From Sisyra terminalis (Eukaryota; Arthropoda; Insecta; Neuroptera; Sisyridae), in assembly GCA_958496175.1 (NCBI GenBank), contig OY292279.1, positions 7,130,001-7,194,000 of the forward strand: DNA of 64,000 nucleotides. The letters are read 5' to 3'. Shown one piece after another: positions 48,835 to 60,342 of the stretch (within the stretch, counting starts at the first letter, position 1; every line of letters starts with the position of its first letter). The position numbers were made by a program, and so were the translations under genes. The notes beneath the pieces are model-generated. The model had not been told where the DNA came from and did not search any database. It saw only the letters and a program-made list of their open reading frames with translations.

Positions 48835-51800
48835 TTCCTGAAAAATCGAGAAAAGTCCATTGTACGAGTAAGAGAATTTCATATTCATTAAGTAAATAGA
48901 TTGAAAATTGATTGATGGAAAATCAAAAAATATATACTTTGGCATTTTTGAAACATAATCCATGAAAAAGGGAGCAAAAGAAAGCTCCAGTTTGGGTTCT
49001 GGAAAAAGCACTGGATATATTTTGAATTTCTAACTTTAGAGAAAGACGGATTTAAAAAATTATTTGACAAAAATAACCATTTCCTATTCCCATTTCTTCA
49101 AAGCCTTTCCCCATGTAATTTTCTTTATCAGCAAACTTTCATTATTCCCCAAATGTCGGTCAAAGTGCTTCAAATCAATGTTGCAACCCGTTACCTATAT
49201 ATTCTCAGGAATATTAGCGCTGCAACTCCACTTCCAGAGTGCACTTGGTAATACTTTAAGCTGAAAACTTTCCAAAGTTTAACTTTTTACAAAATTAAAC
49301 CGGATGGATTGAGGGCAGTGGAGTGGGCAGGGGGATAGAAGATGGCTTTAAATTTTATGTAAACACCAATAAATTAGTGAAGTTGGAAACGTCACTGTTC
49401 CTAGGTCAGGTTTATTAAATCAATGCCATTGTAATCAATAAAAGTGCATGCATGTAGCACGCAAACAATATTTCAAAAAAAAAAAATCTCTTCTTTATGT
49501 AGGCCATTTGGGAGTTAATAAAGCTGATGTGCAATCGCTAATAAATATTGTCATTATTTATTGGATGTCTAATTTGAGAATTATTTTTCGTTGCCATAAA
49601 ATTCATCCTTTAAATCTAACATCTTAATTCTCGAAATTCGGTCAACTAGGCTATAATTAGAAGACTTTTGATTTTTCCATAGTTCTATGAAAATGTATGG
49701 TTAAATTTTAAAGTTTGGATGTCACAATTCTCTAGTAATGGTTTCAACCCTTAAACTCCATTCCATGGTTTTTTAAATTTTATGTTTGAAATTCTTAACT
49801 TATCATTTTTCAAACGACAAAGTTTCAAACACCAATAAAGTTTTCACCAAGTTAAGTGGTGGAATTTGTGCTAAAAGGTAAACGAAAAAATAATCTTTTG
49901 TATCTAACATCGATATGAGAATTTTATTTATGGTTACTTGAGAAAAACTTTATTCTTTTTCAAATATTCAGAAATAAGGATTAAATATAAATGAGCTAAA
50001 AATTTTAAAATAAACTTGTAAATTTTATTAATAATTAATTGAATAAAAAGTAAAGGCAAACAGGGTCATAATTTGATATCCAAATTAATGATTAATCAAC
50101 TCGTTTATTTTTAAACTACCATTCCTCAATCGTTTTCCTCAATTTAATTTATTAAATTTATGAGCTTTTTGTGTTTATCAACGATCCTTGAAAGATAAGT
50201 TATAACACGAAAACTTTACATATCTCTAATAAAGCACAAATGGTAGTTATAACACAATCAGGAAAATCCGGTCATGGTTCAGCCAAGCTCAAAAGAAAGG
50301 CGTTATCAGTATCGATTTTATACATAATTAGTTGACAATTTTCCACGGGAAAAGTTTACTAACTTTCAAGAACATATTACTTGCGCGTGATTTAAGCCCA
50401 AAAATTGACACCGAGGGACTTTAATTCCATGGAAAATTGCTCATTTTCTTCAGAATTTTCACCAAAGAAATGTTGAATTTCCTTAAGATTCTCTTTTGTT
50501 TTAATTTTCATTTCCTGAAGTCTGGTAGAGCTTTAAATGTCAGGGGTATATATGAGTTTTGCGACTATGGTAGCATATTTATATTTTCTTTGTTCGGGAA
50601 AAATGAAACAAAGCTTAAGGGTAGGTCAAAGTTTAATGAATTAAAAAGTTCATGTGATACCTTGTCTTTGATGTTGCTACTACCAAGCAAAAGCAACTGG
50701 AAAACTATTTTTAGGTTTCATTATTTTTTTAAGAAATGAATCAAGAAAATCGAAAATATATGGCTCTAAATGACAAAAAAAAATATTAAAGTAGGGTAGA
50801 AACTAGTTGTAAAAGATTGTTTTTTTTTAATTGGATAATATATTAAGATAATAATTGAAATTTAAGATTAGATACAAAAAAAAAATAACACACAGCGTAT
50901 AATAGGAAAAAAAATCTTGGCTCTTGCACAAAATCGATGACAAGAGAAATCCTCAGACACTTGAAACCCTCTTAACATTATGTACTTTACACCCTTGCAA
51001 AATCCCTCAATTATAACAACTTGATACCCTTTTATCCTATAAACGTATTACTTTAAGAAGATATCCCTCCAATTGCGCCTTTTTAGCAATATCGGCTTAA
51101 AGAACAAAAAAAATTATAAGTGATTTAATTTTTGAAATTCTTGCGCAATCTTTTTAATATTAGGGGATGTTTTATTTGACAACTGCGTAGCGATACAAAT
51201 CATAAATTACACTCGTAATAGCATTTATGTGCAAATATATGGTAAGGGAAGACAATATTCAGTGACTATTTTAGGTAAATCAAGGACATAGTTTGAAGCT
51301 CCCATTCAGGAAGCTGTGACCTTGACATGAGGGTTCATTTTAAGGGTGTAGTCAAGTCGCATTTAGATGTTTGTATAGGTTTGCTCAACACAAATAAAAC
51401 ATACCTAAGCATTTATTAAAAAAAGAATCATTGAAATATGTTTGTAAAAGATTGGTCCTATTCAATACAAATTTGAATGTATACTTATTATATTATTAAA
51501 TAAAGGGTCTAAGAATGAGTTTGATGCTAAATTATAAAAAAAATGAGTAATAAATAAAAAAAATAGCATTTCCGTAGCGGAAAATTGAGAAAGAACGAAA
51601 TACGAAATAGCACCGTATAAGCCTTAAGGAATGTCAAACAAATATTCTATTTAAATTCAAAGTTATGAATCATTTCCTGCTTTTTTAATTTCTTTGATTG
51701 TTATGAGTGCCTTAGAAATGTATTTATAAGAATATTGCCTCATCAAATGCCACCTGCAATCAAATGAAAGAGTTTTGATTTATTTTGGAATTAAAAATTT

Positions 51801-51884
51801 TTATTCAAAAAACGTATGGTATAGAAATTATAAAAATATTTTATCTCTACTAAATAAATGAATAATAATATGTCTTATGACTAA

Positions 51885-51947
51885 ATTTCTTCTTTATTAC
51901 AAAGAGTTTCAAAAGTTTTTGGCTGTCATCAGGTAATGATTATTTTG
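51885..51947 (-). ncRNA. Decayed copy of the 42.8-kb hammerhead motif
   Basis: On the minus strand ATTACCTGATGACAG, CAAAAACT, GAAAC and GTAATAAAGAA follow the order of the 42.8-kb motif. The stem II arms have lost pairing and some bases are missing, so activity is unlikely. It starts right after the stop codon of the Penelope-like fragment at 51948. Confidence 0.6.
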
Positions 51948-52076
51948 TCAGTTGTAAACAAATTTCATATTGTTTGTTTTATATAATTTGTCGTCAAGGA
52001 TGTTATTTGGGCCTCGTTTGTGGGCTTTGTATATTTCATATTCTTCTAGGATATTCATATGTGATCCTTTAATCCA
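51948..52076 (-). pseudogene. C-terminal fragment of a Penelope-like element protein
   Basis: The minus strand reads 42 codons to a TGA: KGSHMNILEEYEIYKAHKR, then NNILDDKLY, ending FVYN. The pattern of a helix with LEE-EIY-KA followed by NILND/NILDD is what I recall at the end of Penelope-like proteins, behind the GIY-YIG nuclease. No nuclease or RT motif remains upstream, so it is a stub. The hammerhead relic directly downstream fits the known layout of these elements, in which ribozymes sit in the terminal repeats. Confidence 0.5.
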
Positions 52077-52110
52077 AATACTACATATTTGCATTAAAGG
52101 ATCACATATG
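52056..52110. repeat. Perfect 18-bp hairpin
   Basis: CATATGTGATCCTTTAAT (52056-52073) and its exact inverse (52093-52110) flank a 19-base loop. The left arm is part of the Penelope-like coding stub. A short inverted duplication at an element boundary is likely. Confidence 0.8.
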
Positions 52111-52194
52111 GATCATCAACATGAATTAAAATTTGTTTCAAAATTAAAGCATTGACGATTTTCGTCATAAAGGTGTTTTGAAAAATTTGAAGTT

Positions 52195-52452
52195 TTTGTA
52201 GGAGAGATTATACTGGACCTCACTTTGGAGGAGAAAAATTGTGGAATTAAAATTGGTGGAAAGCGATTTTCCAACCTTCGATTCGTAGACGATACAATCA
52301 TAAATGCAAACAGTGAAAGAAAGTTATTGGACTTCATTCGAAGACTTCAAATCGTAATGAGTCAAAATTTCGCTTTAAAAACAATAAAACCAATAATCGT
52401 TGATCGCGATAATGATCAAAATATGAATAAAAAAATAAGTTGCCAAATACGA
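52195..52452 (+). pseudogene. LINE reverse transcriptase fragment with FVDD box
   Basis: The plus-strand frame reads LEEKNCGIKIGGKRFSNLRF, then VDDTIINANSERKLLDFI and VMSQNFALKT. GIKI-G-LRFxDD-I is the palm segment around the catalytic Asp pair of RTE/Jockey-like reverse transcriptases; FVDD replaces the usual FADD. Neither the thumb nor the endonuclease is present. Confidence 0.75.
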
Positions 52453-54124
52453 TAAGAATTTTTTTTATGGTTCTCAGTTTACGGATTCTTATTAAGATAA
52501 ATGGTCTTAATTGTGCGAAGAACAATAACCCTTACAAAATCAACGATCTTAATCCTCAAAAATAAATTTTAAAATGAAAAATATTAATTCCGGATTATTT
52601 TTAAGAGTTATAAAGAAAATGTATTTAAATAACAATAGTTTTTTTTGCGATATGTGAATTATAAATCAAAAGAAATATCGTTTCAAAAGTTCTGTACTCA
52701 AAAGTCACTTTAAACGAGAAATACTAAGCTTACTTTGTACAAATCAAGGCACTGTAGATGTTTGAATGGCGCAAGATGCATGGACCAATCATAACACACC
52801 GTACAAAACTCAATCTTTAATTCGACCAATCAGTGAATTTGTTACTTAAACTTTATAGATTTTAACCAATGACATGATTCTTCTATCTTCTGTATATATG
52901 TATGTTCCTTATATCTTGTTTGAAATTGAAATTGAAACTTTTATATTTATTTTATTTCTGATTTTTGGTTTCAAGTCTTAGTTTTCGTTATAAAAATATT
53001 GACATATATTTAATACCTATACCTACAGTTTTTCTTATAAAGATAGAAATTAAACTGTAAAATGTTGCCTGCAAAATTGTGGAATCAAAAATAAATAATG
53101 AAAATAATAAAATATTATCTTTTTCTTCCTTAGTTCTTTACTATGTACCAAATATTAAATGTTTTGCACAGTTCATAAATTTATCCGCAAAATAAATTAG
53201 TTTTTGTCGATAGTACAAAATCAATTGTTGAAATCAAAATGAATTTTTGCAATTTCGCTGGAATTTCAATTCAGCCTCTTCGCGTTTTTAAAGTTGATCA
53301 GACGTTTCGAGAATTGCGAGAAAAGGAAAAAAAAAGCGAAGAATAAATTCAATAAACTGTGTTTTTCAAGTGGAAATATTGAAATAGTTTTCAACTTGAT
53401 GTCAACGAGAAAATGTGAAACTTTTCTACAATGCACTTTTATTCCTGACTATATCATATTTGTTCAAAAGATATTACGCAATTCTTTTATCTTTCAACTT
53501 TCCAACTACGCTTTTGTTTATTTTCTTTCAGAAAACTTTTTTTAAAAAGAGGGACTAAAAAGCAAAAAAAAATATTTCTTTCAAGTTAGTTTCGTGCGAG
53601 GTTTGAATTTATCTTTCTATTCCTTCATCCCGGACCAGGATCTTTAAAACGGAGTAGTTCACTCCTTTTTTTAATAACTCTAGGATTTCATTACGTCTTC
53701 TGATGTTTTTTTAGTTTCCGTTTTACCACTAAAAGTATACTTTTGCTTTGAAAATTAAATTATCGATTCCAATTAATGTACATTTGAGACTGGAAGACTT
53801 GCTTTGAGTTTTAAATATATCTCAAACTTGACCAATTTCAACCCTTAAATACTACATAATTGATGATAAAATATGGAAATATTATTGCCGTAGAAAACCT
53901 ACTGAAAAAGGAAAGGCGAATGACTTCATCAAATTAGTATATACCAAGTCATAAGTACATAATAAATTAATGAAATGTTGCATTGTTAAGATCTTCACAA
54001 GGTTTCGGCGTACTTGGTACCACGGCTGTTGGGACCAGAACAGAAACTCAAAAGTTCCTATACTTATCAATTTCAAAAGCTTTTAGCCCGTTATGGTGAT
54101 TAATTTTGGCATTGAATTATAACT

Positions 54125-54715
54125 ACTGACGAGACTTTGATTCATAATTTTAATTTTGAGACCAAAAGTCGATCTAAAAAATGGCAAAAACCTGAAGAAA
54201 GGCCTCCACTTATGGCGCATATAGTTCCATTTGCTGGAAAGGTAATGCTTGGTGTGTTCTACGAAATTACTTTTATGGATTATCTGGTAAAAAGTACAAC
54301 ATTTAACGCAGAATATTATTCGAATTTATTATCCGAACCACCATGACAAGCCTAGTCAAAAAATGGCCTGGAAAGTTGCGAAAGCTTTCGTTATTGCAAT
54401 AGAATAATGCAGGACTACATAACGCAAAAAGAACGAAGGATATTTTGAACGATTTACAAAGGGAATTGCTTCTGCATCCACCGTATTCCCCGAATTTTGA
54501 AAGCAGTGATTATTTCCTGTTCCCAGAATTGAAAAACCCTTACGATAGTGTTCGAGTTGATAGATTAACTGAAGTAAAATGTGCCTTAAATACGTAAATT
54601 AAGGAAATACCGAAAAAGAATTTTAAGTTCGGCCCAAAAAAATTAGTTAATTGTTGGGATAAATGTATTCAGTTAGGAGTAGAGATTATGTTGAAAAAAA
54701 TCATTGTAATATTAG
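54125..54715 (+). pseudogene. Degraded mariner transposase, second copy
   Basis: TDETLIHNFNFETKSRSK holds the first catalytic Asp. It is followed by VPFAGKVMLGVFYEITFMDY, TTFNAEYYSNLL, a frameshifted middle without a clear second Asp box, then HPPYSPNFESSDYFLFPELK (third Asp) and the ending CWDKCIQLG. The N-terminal region is missing, and several stops interrupt it. It is a different subfamily member from the copy at 14552-15470. A truncated foldback element begins 12 bases later. Confidence 0.85.
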
Positions 54716-54726
54716 CAAAAATTAAC

Positions 54727-55426
54727 GGTCAAATTTGAACTAAAGAGAAATTTTAATATTTTTTCAATTTTTTGACGCAACCATCCATTTTATGAGAAAA
54801 TTTTATAAGAAATTTTTTACAGACCACTTTTTTTCCTATAACTTATCTCTATAAAAGTTTTTGATGTTTCTCACAGGTCCTAAGTTAATTGCATTAAACT
54901 GAAAATTCCCTGAATTATTATAGTTTTAAAAGAATTTTTTTTTTTATTTTAATTAAATAACTTAGGACCTGTAAAAAATATCAACTTTTATAAAGATAAG
55001 TTATAGGATAAAAAGTGGTCTACAAAAAATGTCTTATACAATTTTCTCATACAATTGATGGTTGCGTCAAAAAATTGAAAAAATATTAAAATTATTATTT
55101 AGTTCAACATTGAAACGAATAACTTTTGAAGGTATAAATATATCAAAAACTTGGTTAGAAACCTTTTTTGTAGATCGTTCAATTTTCTACAAGAATATAC
55201 CTTGGTCATTCCGAAATATTGTTGTCACCAACGTGAGCTATAAAATTCCAAAGTGCAAGAGAATATTGTTCCCATGTTATTTAAATGGAAAATCGAAATT
55301 TGCGATGCAGCACCTCTTAATATTAATATTTAGAGCTTAAACTTTTACAGGATTTTTTTTTGTCATTCCCAACAATATTTTCGATATAATTAAGAAAAAA
55401 AAATTATTATTTTTTTTGAATTAGTC
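54727..55426. mobile_element. Foldback element, third copy, left arm truncated
   Basis: The right arm is complete to GAATTAGTC at 55426, followed by TA. The left arm starts only at GGTCAAATTTGAACTAAAG, about 300 bases inside the full arm of the 35243 copy. The centre shares CTTAGGACCTGT landmarks. The truncation coincides with the end of the mariner relic. Confidence 0.78.
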
Positions 55427-55979
55427 TATTGTAAAGTATATATGAACCGTTTATTTTGAAAGTGAGTTAAGTCCGTTTCAAGAACAATCCCTAGAGTGTT
55501 ATCAATTTTTTACCATAGAAACCTAAGATACTAAGGAGGAGGGAATAATTGGCGTTTTTGTTAACAACTAAAATGAAATCAGTAATTTCTGAAAACTTAG
55601 CAGTTAAATTATTAACATACTTTGTTCTAGTTACAAGAAGAAGAATCACCATATAGACCGTCTTTGAAGTTGACTTACGTCACTTTTAAAATAAACGAGT
55701 CATATAATTATTAAATTAAAAGTATATAAATAAATCATTTAGTTTAATCTAGCATTGCAGTAAAAATATTTTTTTGCATAATATTTTGTTGGAATGATAT
55801 ACAAAAGGGGAAATTATAATTGACACGTGCTTTAAGATCAAATGTTGAAAATAGGTTAATTTCTTAATGCGCAATAACCGAAAAGCTTCTCTATCCATCT
55901 TATGTTGATTGATATTTTCGGCAATACGCTGTCCTTATCACATTCATACTGATTTTCCAAAGTATGCACCTATACTATA

Positions 55980-56460
55980 CTTATGTATAGGAAAGCACAC
56001 GTTGCATTCACAAGTTTCGCGCTGATGCGCCCCGGACCAGCCCCTACACACGTCACGAGGACAATTTCAGTCGCATCGATTTTCCACCGTTCCACCCCTC
56101 TAATCATCCCCCAACAGTCGCGACCCCATAACATAACGTGTTTCGCTCAATATTTTGCAACTTTGTCTAACACTTTACCAGGCGAGCTTTCTATTTGCGT
56201 TGGCGGTATGACTCATACATATGTATAAAATAGTTTATATATGCTTCGGCATTTTCATGGTTATGTATGTGAGGAGGTTCGCCAACGCAAAGCCGAGTCG
56301 AGGAAAAGAGACTGGAGAGGTCAGTCAGCTTCCGAAAGGGCCAGAGGATGAGAGAAGAGCTTTCGGTTGTGACGTCACAGTGTTATTCACATAGAGTAAG
56401 CACACGCATGCGTGGTGAAAGAAGCGGGAAATCTAAACAGACACACCTTTCAATTTGTGT
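55980..56460 (+). promoter_or_regulatory. GC-richer island with promoter-like boxes and a splice donor
   Basis: This is the least AT-rich stretch outside the transporter exons. It contains TGACTCA (AP-1 type, 56209-56215), TATAAAAT (56224-56231), TCAGTC (initiator-like, 56321-56326), the palindrome TGACGTCA (CRE, 56370-56377), and GTAAGC (donor-like, from 56396). The order would suit a promoter and first exon of a gene running rightwards. No downstream exon is recognised in the window. It could instead serve the transporter as a distant upstream promoter. Confidence 0.35.
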
Positions 56461-56801
56461 AATCCATTGTCAAATTAAATTATATCCTTTTAATTATTTT
56501 TTCTCATTAATATTCTCTCTAAATTCCATTTCAGTTCATACTTTTACTGCCCTCATAAATATTAATTGTTTATCTGAAATTGTGTCACATAATAAAAATT
56601 AATCATTGAATCGGTACAAATATTTGATGTAAGTTTGTCTGATTAAAAAAATTGTTTGAAGAAATAACTGATATTCTTGTTAAAAAAGGCATTTAAAGAT
56701 ATTTTGAAATCATTACTTTAAACGACTTCTAACGGCCTGTAAAGGGTTATTTGAACATTTTTTATGCCTTTTGCAAAAGGAATGTTTCTTAAAAAATCTT
56801 A

Positions 56802-57133
56802 GTTGCTCTCATCCATGGTGTGGTAAATAATTAATAATAATCTTGGGAACTTGGACTCAAATAATAAGATGTTAAATTTTCAAATCATCTCAACGTTTAC
56901 AACGTAGTATTTACAACAAGGATTTTAACTTCAAAAATTTTCCTGGAGAAGTTGGAAATAAATACCAACGCCAGTATTTACAACGAGGATGTTAACTTTA
57001 AAAATTTTCCTGAGAAGTTGGAAATAAATACCAACGAAACGTTGAGATGATATTAAAATTTAACATCTTATTATTTGAGTCCAAGTTCCCAAGAACATTA
57101 TTAATTATTTACCACACCATGGATGAGAGCAAC
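56802..57133 (+). repeat. Hairpin with 97-base arms and a hammerhead-like core (unit c1)
   Basis: Arms 56802-56898 and 57037-57133 are near-perfect inverses, outer end GTTGCTCTCATCCATGGTGT. The loop carries two copies of GTTGG-AAATAAATA-CCAAC. The second is followed by GAAACGTTGAG; its left box CTGAGA lacks one base of CTGANGA, so this core is defective. Confidence 0.65.
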
Positions 57134-57235
57134 TTGAATTTTTTAGAAGGATTTTAACTATAAAAATTCTCCTGAAAACGTTGGAAATAAATACCAACGC
57201 CAGTATTTACAACGAGGATGTTAACCTCAAAAATT

Positions 57236-57275
57236 CTCCTGAAGAAGTTAGAAATAAATACCAACGAAACGTTGA
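57236..57275 (+). ncRNA. Hammerhead-like core (unit c2)
   Basis: CTGAAGA (57239-57245), an extra A, stem GTTAG and CCAAC around AAATAAATA (one mismatch), GAAACGTT, then GAG. CTC before the first box pairs with GAG after the predicted cut. The right arm continues as in c1. Confidence 0.45.
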
Positions 57276-57707
57276 GTTGATTTGAAAATTTAACATCTTA
57301 TTTTTTAAGTTCAAGTTCCCAAGAACATTATCAATTGTTTCTTAAAAATGTTTATCGTAAAAGCAATAAATCATCCCCTTTATTTCTACCCATTAAAGAC
57401 GATATAAATTTTCATATTTCACTGAGGATCAACTTTGATTTATATTTTATTCATATCCCTCAAATTAAATAGCCTTATTTTTTTCCAACGGTTAGAAAAC
57501 TAAACCATAGATGTAAGATAAAAGAGAATATTTGGAATTCAAAAAAAAAAAAATTATTGGCCTAAAATATTCAAGAGTTTTAACTTGATTTTTCAACACA
57601 GTACACATAGCACTAAATGTTCTATTTTCTATTTGAACATTTGTTATGCCTTTTTTAACAGGAATGTTTCTTAAAAAATCCTGGTTGCTCTCATCCATGC
57701 TGTGGTA

Positions 57708-57926
57708 AATAATAAATAATGTTCTTGGGAACTTGGACTCAAATAATTAGATGTTAAATTTTCAAATTATCTCAACGTTTACAACGTAGTATTTGCAACG
57801 AGGATGTTAACCACAAAAATTCTCCTGAAGAAGTTGGAAATAAATACCAACGAAACGGTGAGTTGATTTGAAAATTTAACATCTTTTTATTTGAGTTCAA
57901 GTCCCCAAGAAAATTATCAATTGTTT
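57708..57926 (+). ncRNA. Hairpin with hammerhead-like core (unit c3)
   Basis: Arms about 57708-57780 and 57853-57926. The core has CTGAAGA (57825-57831), an extra A, a perfect stem GTTGG-AAATAAATA-CCAAC and GAAAC (57852-57856). The next bases are GGTGAG rather than GTTGAG, which breaks the self-complementary stem III. Confidence 0.45.
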
Positions 57927-58205
57927 CTTAAAAAAGTTTAGCGTAAAAGTAATAAATCATCCCCTTTATTTCTACCCATTAAAGACGATATAAATTTTCA
58001 TATTTAACTGAGGATCAACTTTGATTTATATTTTATTCATATCTCTCAAAATTAATAGCCTTATTTTTTTCCAACGGTTGGAAAACTAAACTATTGATGA
58101 AAGATAAAAAAATATTTGGGATTCAAAAAAAATTATTGCCCTAAAATATTCAAGAGTATTAAATAGATTTTCCAACACAATTACTAAATGTTCTACTTTC
58201 ATATT

Positions 58206-60140
58206 ACTTTTGTTAATATCCTTAAATGTGAAATTTATTTTCACAATGCCTAAGAGCTTTTTGAAAGCTTTTTATTCCTGCTAGGCACATAAAACCTACG
58301 TGTGCTTACTAGACAGTTTCTTCCCGAAAAAATTTCCGGAAATGTCTTTCGTAAAATGAGGGGGAAAGAAGGTAGAATCGGTGGTAAAATTTTTTGGTAT
58401 ACGAAATTTTTGGGCACTCAAAACTATTAAACAGGATCGATTTTCACATTTGTTAAAATTAACATTTTTGGTGTCTCTAGCTTACAAAAATCTTTATCAG
58501 ATCTTTCCTGCTAACATAAAAATGCAACAATGGTAATAAGATTTGACTGACATAATTAAGCTACTTTATTTATCACTAACATCCAACAGGCTTCTATCTT
58601 CCATCTTCCCTCGTAACCTTTCGTTGTATCGACCAATATACTCCAGATATCTAATCTCAAGAGTATAATTCGCGTGTCAAATAAGCCATTTGTGGTAGAC
58701 AGAGCTTCGGAAATAAATAAGGTCAAAATTGTTGATCCTTTCAATCATAAAATAAATAAATAGGGTTTAAATCAATGAAACGTCACGATCAAGGCGAAGA
58801 TTGAAAATGGGGCACCTAGAAAATTGTATTTTATTTCTAAACTTTATACAACTCGTATGGATTTTTTTGAAATTTTAGAAAAAAATCCGCTCGAAAATTC
58901 GTTTTCAAGTAATTGAATCCCAAAGTATGCACTTAAATGGGACGATTGGATGTAAAAAAAGTAAATATTAAACTAATAAAAGCCATATCTAATGGTGTTT
59001 TTTTTTATATTCAATTTAATTTTAAATTAGATTTAGATCTGAACGTTCTGCACCTTGGTAAACAGAAAGATACTTATGACGTTTTTCCATTTTATCTTTT
59101 TTGCTTCTTCAAGAAAAGTCAATAAAACCACTAATGGATATTAACTTTAATATTTTTCCAGTAAAGTACCGGACACTTTTACAAATTACAAACTTTATCA
59201 CTCGGACAAAAAAACCTTTCAATCTGCGACCCACAAAATCAGAAGTGGCAAATCTTGAACTTTTAAAGAATTCTACCACCAACTTGTCATTAGTTATTGA
59301 TGAAATTTCTTCTTGGAATTGATCAAGCGTAATATAAATGAAAATTTTATAACCTTCATCATTTTCCATTTAGAAAACTATTAATAGCACATTCCAATAT
59401 TTAAAATGTGTGGTAATTATAGGTTTGAGTAGTCTGTCTTGTTATTGTATCGATTCACGTCTAAATGTATTCTAATCTAAAAGCTTTCTATTCGAGTCGA
59501 GCTTTCGATTTTTCAGTGGATAAAAACATTCCATCATTATAAAATGTAGGCCATCAATATGGAATTCATAACTTTTGTTGGGAAATATCGAAAGATTGGG
59601 GATGAAAATTTTACGTGATTGCTTGCAGTTTGGATGGAATTGGATTGGAGTTGGAATTGCATTTTTATGGCTGTACGATTGAGAATTAAAATGCTAGCGG
59701 ATTATATGGCAATTTGATGAAAGATAAGAAAACTAAAGTTCATTTTTCTTGTGTCAAATCTAATTTTGAAAATTAAAGTTTTTCCACAAATCGTATACTT
59801 AGTATGCTCAATCAAGTAAAAATTAAGTGAACCATAAAAAAATTTTTTAATCTAAATTCAAGAAACTAATTTTGAAACCAAAATTTAATATTGCTACTTC
59901 CAATTATTCCACTCCCCAAAGGGAGTCAGCCATAAAAAAGTAGTGAAGTCATTTCTTAGCTAGCTGATTAAAAGATGTTCAAAATTCTCAATTTAAGCAA
60001 TACATTTTTGAGATAAGTAATTTTTAGTTGGGAAAATTTGACAGCAGCAGTTTGAAATTTCACGTCAGCAAATCAAACATCTTGTTATCATATTAGTAAG
60101 ACTCGGAAACAAAGTTGTAAGTATCGACTAGTTTACTAAA
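58206..60140. other. AT-rich DNA, no gene supported
   Basis: Overlapping open frames on both strands near 59.1-59.37 kb (62-86 codons) have no recognisable motif and overlap each other, so neither is called. Confidence 0.45.
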
Positions 60141-60342
60141 TCAGCGGTCCCTAACCTTTTTCAGCCGCGGACCCCCAAAGAAATCAAGCATAATGCCAAG
60201 GACCCCTGAGTGAAAAAAAGGTGCAATTTTCGGACAATATTATATTTTAGTATTCCATCATTAAATTAAAAAACAAAAAACAAACTTATTTTAATGGGAC
60301 CGCGGACCCCCAGGGGTCCGCGGACCACAGGTTTGGAAACAA
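60141..60342. mobile_element. Short hAT-type MITE
   Basis: About 202 bp, starting CAGCGGTCCCTAACC with GCCGCGGACCCCC, ending in the inverse GGGGTCCGCGGACC and GGTTTGGAAAC. TTTACTAAA flanks both sides (60132-60140 and 60343-60351), fitting an 8- to 9-bp hAT duplication. Non-coding. Confidence 0.75.

Larger units (their letters stand above)
56750..58205. repeat. Direct segmental duplication of the hairpin region
   Basis: The interval 56750-57634 recurs as 57635-58205 in shorter form. Shared blocks are GGAATGTTTCTTAAAAAATC, the hairpin arms, and a non-hairpin tail at 57339-57615 and 57926-58190 (ATCATCCCCTTTATTTCTAC). The second unit has one hairpin where the first has two partial ones. Confidence 0.75.

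Noticed and set aside
50437..50739. A 100-codon plus-strand open frame
   Set aside because: Phe/Leu/Lys-rich with no domain, no conserved pattern and no flanking splice logic.
56766..58000. CRISPR-like regular spacing of repeats
   Set aside because: The repeats are imperfect, arranged as inverted hairpins, and in a eukaryotic genome; no array or cas gene.
58556..58744. Minus-strand 62-codon frame with fewer Lys/Asn than neighbours
   Set aside because: I could not link it to any retroelement or host protein, so it is not called.
59101..59369. Overlapping open frames of 73 and 86 codons on opposite strands
   Set aside because: No recognisable motif, mutual overlap and no splice context; could be chance in AT-rich DNA.
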